NCBI GenBank assembly: GCA_031260385.1
Contig: JAIRKB010000110.1
Coordinates: 1 to 6,885 of the forward strand
Source of the DNA: Propionibacteriaceae bacterium
GTDB lineage: Bacteria; Actinomycetota; Actinomycetes; Propionibacteriales; Propionibacteriaceae
Direction: 5' to 3'
DNA length: 6,885 nucleotides
The position numbers and the translations under genes are program-made. Below, one piece after another: positions 5,914-6,885 of this stretch; the first letter of the stretch is position 1; every line of letters starts with the position of its first letter. The notes beneath the pieces were generated by a model that was not told the origin of the DNA, did not search any database, and worked only from the letters and a program-made list of their open reading frames with translations.

Positions 5914-6318
5914 TTATGCATCGTGATGATGGCCGCCACAGCGACCAATAGCGATGACATCGATCTCCACGAGGATCCCCAATAATCCCGAGCCGACGGT
6001 GGTCCGTACCGGCCAAGGTTGCGGCATAATCTCGGCGTAAGCAGCGTTGAAACCGGCGAAATCGCGCTCTAGTTCTGCCAGATGGACGGTGGTCTTTACC
6101 ACGTCTGACAAGGACAATCCGGCTTCAGCCAGTACGGCTGCCACATTGGCGAGGGTCTGACGAGTCTGGGTCTCGATATCGGCGCCCACCACTTCGCGGG
6201 TCACCGGATCGTGGGGGCCAAACCCGGCGGTGAACAGAAAGGGACCCGCCTTGATCCCCAGGGAATAGGCTCCACCCGGGCTAGGAGCGTCTGTGGTGGT
6301 AATAACGGTCTTTGCCAT
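5914..6318 (-). CDS. RidA (YjgF/YER057c/UK114) family protein
   Basis: A small cytoplasmic trimer-forming family. The archetype hydrolyses reactive enamine/imine intermediates such as 2-aminoacrylate made by PLP enzymes. At 134 residues it has normal length. Visible family features are GAYSLGIKAGPFLFTAG (16-32, with Tyr18 near the archetype's Tyr17), TRQTLANVAAVLAEAGLSLSDVVKTTVHL (52-80), Arg105 in PWPVRTTV at the position of the catalytic Arg105, and LVEIDVIAI (116-124). The usual SGQxP after the second strand reads TAGFGPHDP here, and the C-terminus ends GGHHHDA. It may therefore belong to a Rid subgroup other than classical RidA, and no symbol is given. ATG 6316-6318 has AAGGA (6325-6329) 6 nt upstream. 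It starts 24 nt after the EamA permease stop and is almost certainly co-transcribed, which hints at amino-acid or amine metabolism coupled to transport. Confidence 0.92.
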   Translation of the reverse strand: MAKTVITTTDAPSPGGAYSLGIKAGPFLFTAGFGPHDPVTREVVGADIETQTRQTLANVAAVLAEAGLSLSDVVKTTVHLAELERDFAGFNAAYAEIMPQPWPVRTTVGSGLLGILVEIDVIAIGRCGGHHHDA

Positions 6319-6342
6319 GTTGGGTCCTTATCCGAGTGTGAC

Positions 6343-6885
6343 TTACTGTGCGAGCGCCGATTCTATCTCACTGGCTGCTGCCAGTGGGCGTCGGTGACGT
6401 ATTTTTGCACCAAACCCTAGGAGCAGGACACCGGAGACGATCGCGATGATGCCGAGAGTACGAGCGAGGGTGAGCTGTTCGCCCAAGACGATCATGCCGA
6501 GCAGGGTGGCGGTAGCGGGCTCAGAAAGGTTGAGCGTCGTCGCGGCAGCGGCGGAGGTCCGGGACAGTCCGGTCATCGACAGCAGACAGGCGACCACGAT
6601 CGTGGCGACCGCCAGCCAGGCGACAATGGCGATCCCCCGGGGTTCGGTCAACCAGGCGAGGCTAGTCCCAACGAGGGCAACGGCACCCATCACCGCGCCC
6701 AACCCCATCGTCGCTGCCGCTGTGCCGAGCGGGGTCCATCCCCGCCGCAACAACCACTTGGAGCCGACCGCTAGGGTGGCATAGCAAACCCCGGCGATCA
6801 GGGAGTTCCCGAGACCGGCGGCCGTGATATTCGTCTGGGGCCCCGACCAGGACAGCGCACCGACCCCGGCGACACAGACTACCGT
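6343..6885 (-). CDS. EamA-family (drug/metabolite transporter superfamily) permease, C-terminal part
   Basis: The C-terminal 180 residues of a membrane permease; the frame stays open through base 6885, so the N-terminal part lies outside. EamA proteins have ten helices in two repeats and export amino acids, metabolites or drugs. The visible part starts at the end of repeat one and holds repeat two. GLGNSLIAGVCYATLAVGSKWLLRRG is the usual entry into the second EamA domain. SRTSAAAATTLNLSEPATATLLGMIVLGEQLTLARTLGIIAIVSGVLLLGFG is the typical closing pair of helices, with the conserved Glu-Pro and Leu-Gly-Glu. A short basic tail (KIRHRRPL) follows the last helix. A TTG at 6751-6753 lies mid-frame and is not a start, because homologous sequence continues upstream of it. 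It heads the visible operon with the RidA-family gene. The substrate cannot be told from sequence alone. Confidence 0.88.
   Translation of the reverse strand, partial: TVVCVAGVGALSWSGPQTNITAAGLGNSLIAGVCYATLAVGSKWLLRRGWTPLGTAAATMGLGAVMGAVALVGTSLAWLTEPRGIAIVAWLAVATIVVACLLSMTGLSRTSAAAATTLNLSEPATATLLGMIVLGEQLTLARTLGIIAIVSGVLLLGFGAKIRHRRPLAAASEIESALAQ

Overview
The window looks like chromosomal DNA from a mid-to-high GC bacterium, most likely an actinomycete. That rests on the GC-rich third codon positions, several GTG starts, and the mix of families present (a SorC-type regulator with DhaK/DhaL, an FlK-like thioesterase, a UMF1/Atg22-type transporter). The assignment to Actinomycetota is an inference of moderate confidence; nothing seen fixes genus or species. 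All eight genes lie on the minus strand, so transcription runs from the right end (6885) to the left end (1). The first gene (EamA transporter) and the last (dhaK) are cut by the window edges.

In transcription order: (1) 6885-5914 holds the C-terminal 180 residues of an EamA/DMT-type permease, followed after 24 nt by a RidA-family protein, probably one operon. (2) 5833-4109 is a long UMF1/Atg22-like major facilitator protein of 574 residues with an unusual C-terminal membrane extension. (3) 4108-3983 is a 126-nt gap carrying two nearly identical 38-bp elements built from ACTCTA/TAGAGT boxes. The second one abuts the GTG start of (4), a 463-residue protein at 3982-2591 with an AlbA_2 (Schlafen-type) N-terminus, a RecG-like HATPase_c_4 domain and a C-terminal winged helix. 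(5) 2478-2080 is a small FlK-like hotdog thioesterase with the family's Thr/Glu/His catalytic set. (6) 1977-285 and on to the left edge is a sugar-kinase module: a SorC-family regulator, a 91-nt control region, dhaL and the start of dhaK.

The DhaL/DhaK pair would phosphorylate dihydroxyacetone or a related short ketose. The SorC regulator beside it is the obvious sensor of the sugar phosphate. The regulator-kinase gap has a recognisable promoter flanked by two 14-bp sites that match each other at 12 of 14 positions. One sits just upstream of the -35 box and one covers the dhaL start codon, with 75 bp between centres. The two sets of repeated palindromic sites (932-1020 and 3983-4088) are the most interesting non-coding structures in the window. 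No RNA gene, CRISPR array, insertion sequence or convincing intrinsic terminator was seen, and no intergenic gap exceeds about 130 nt.
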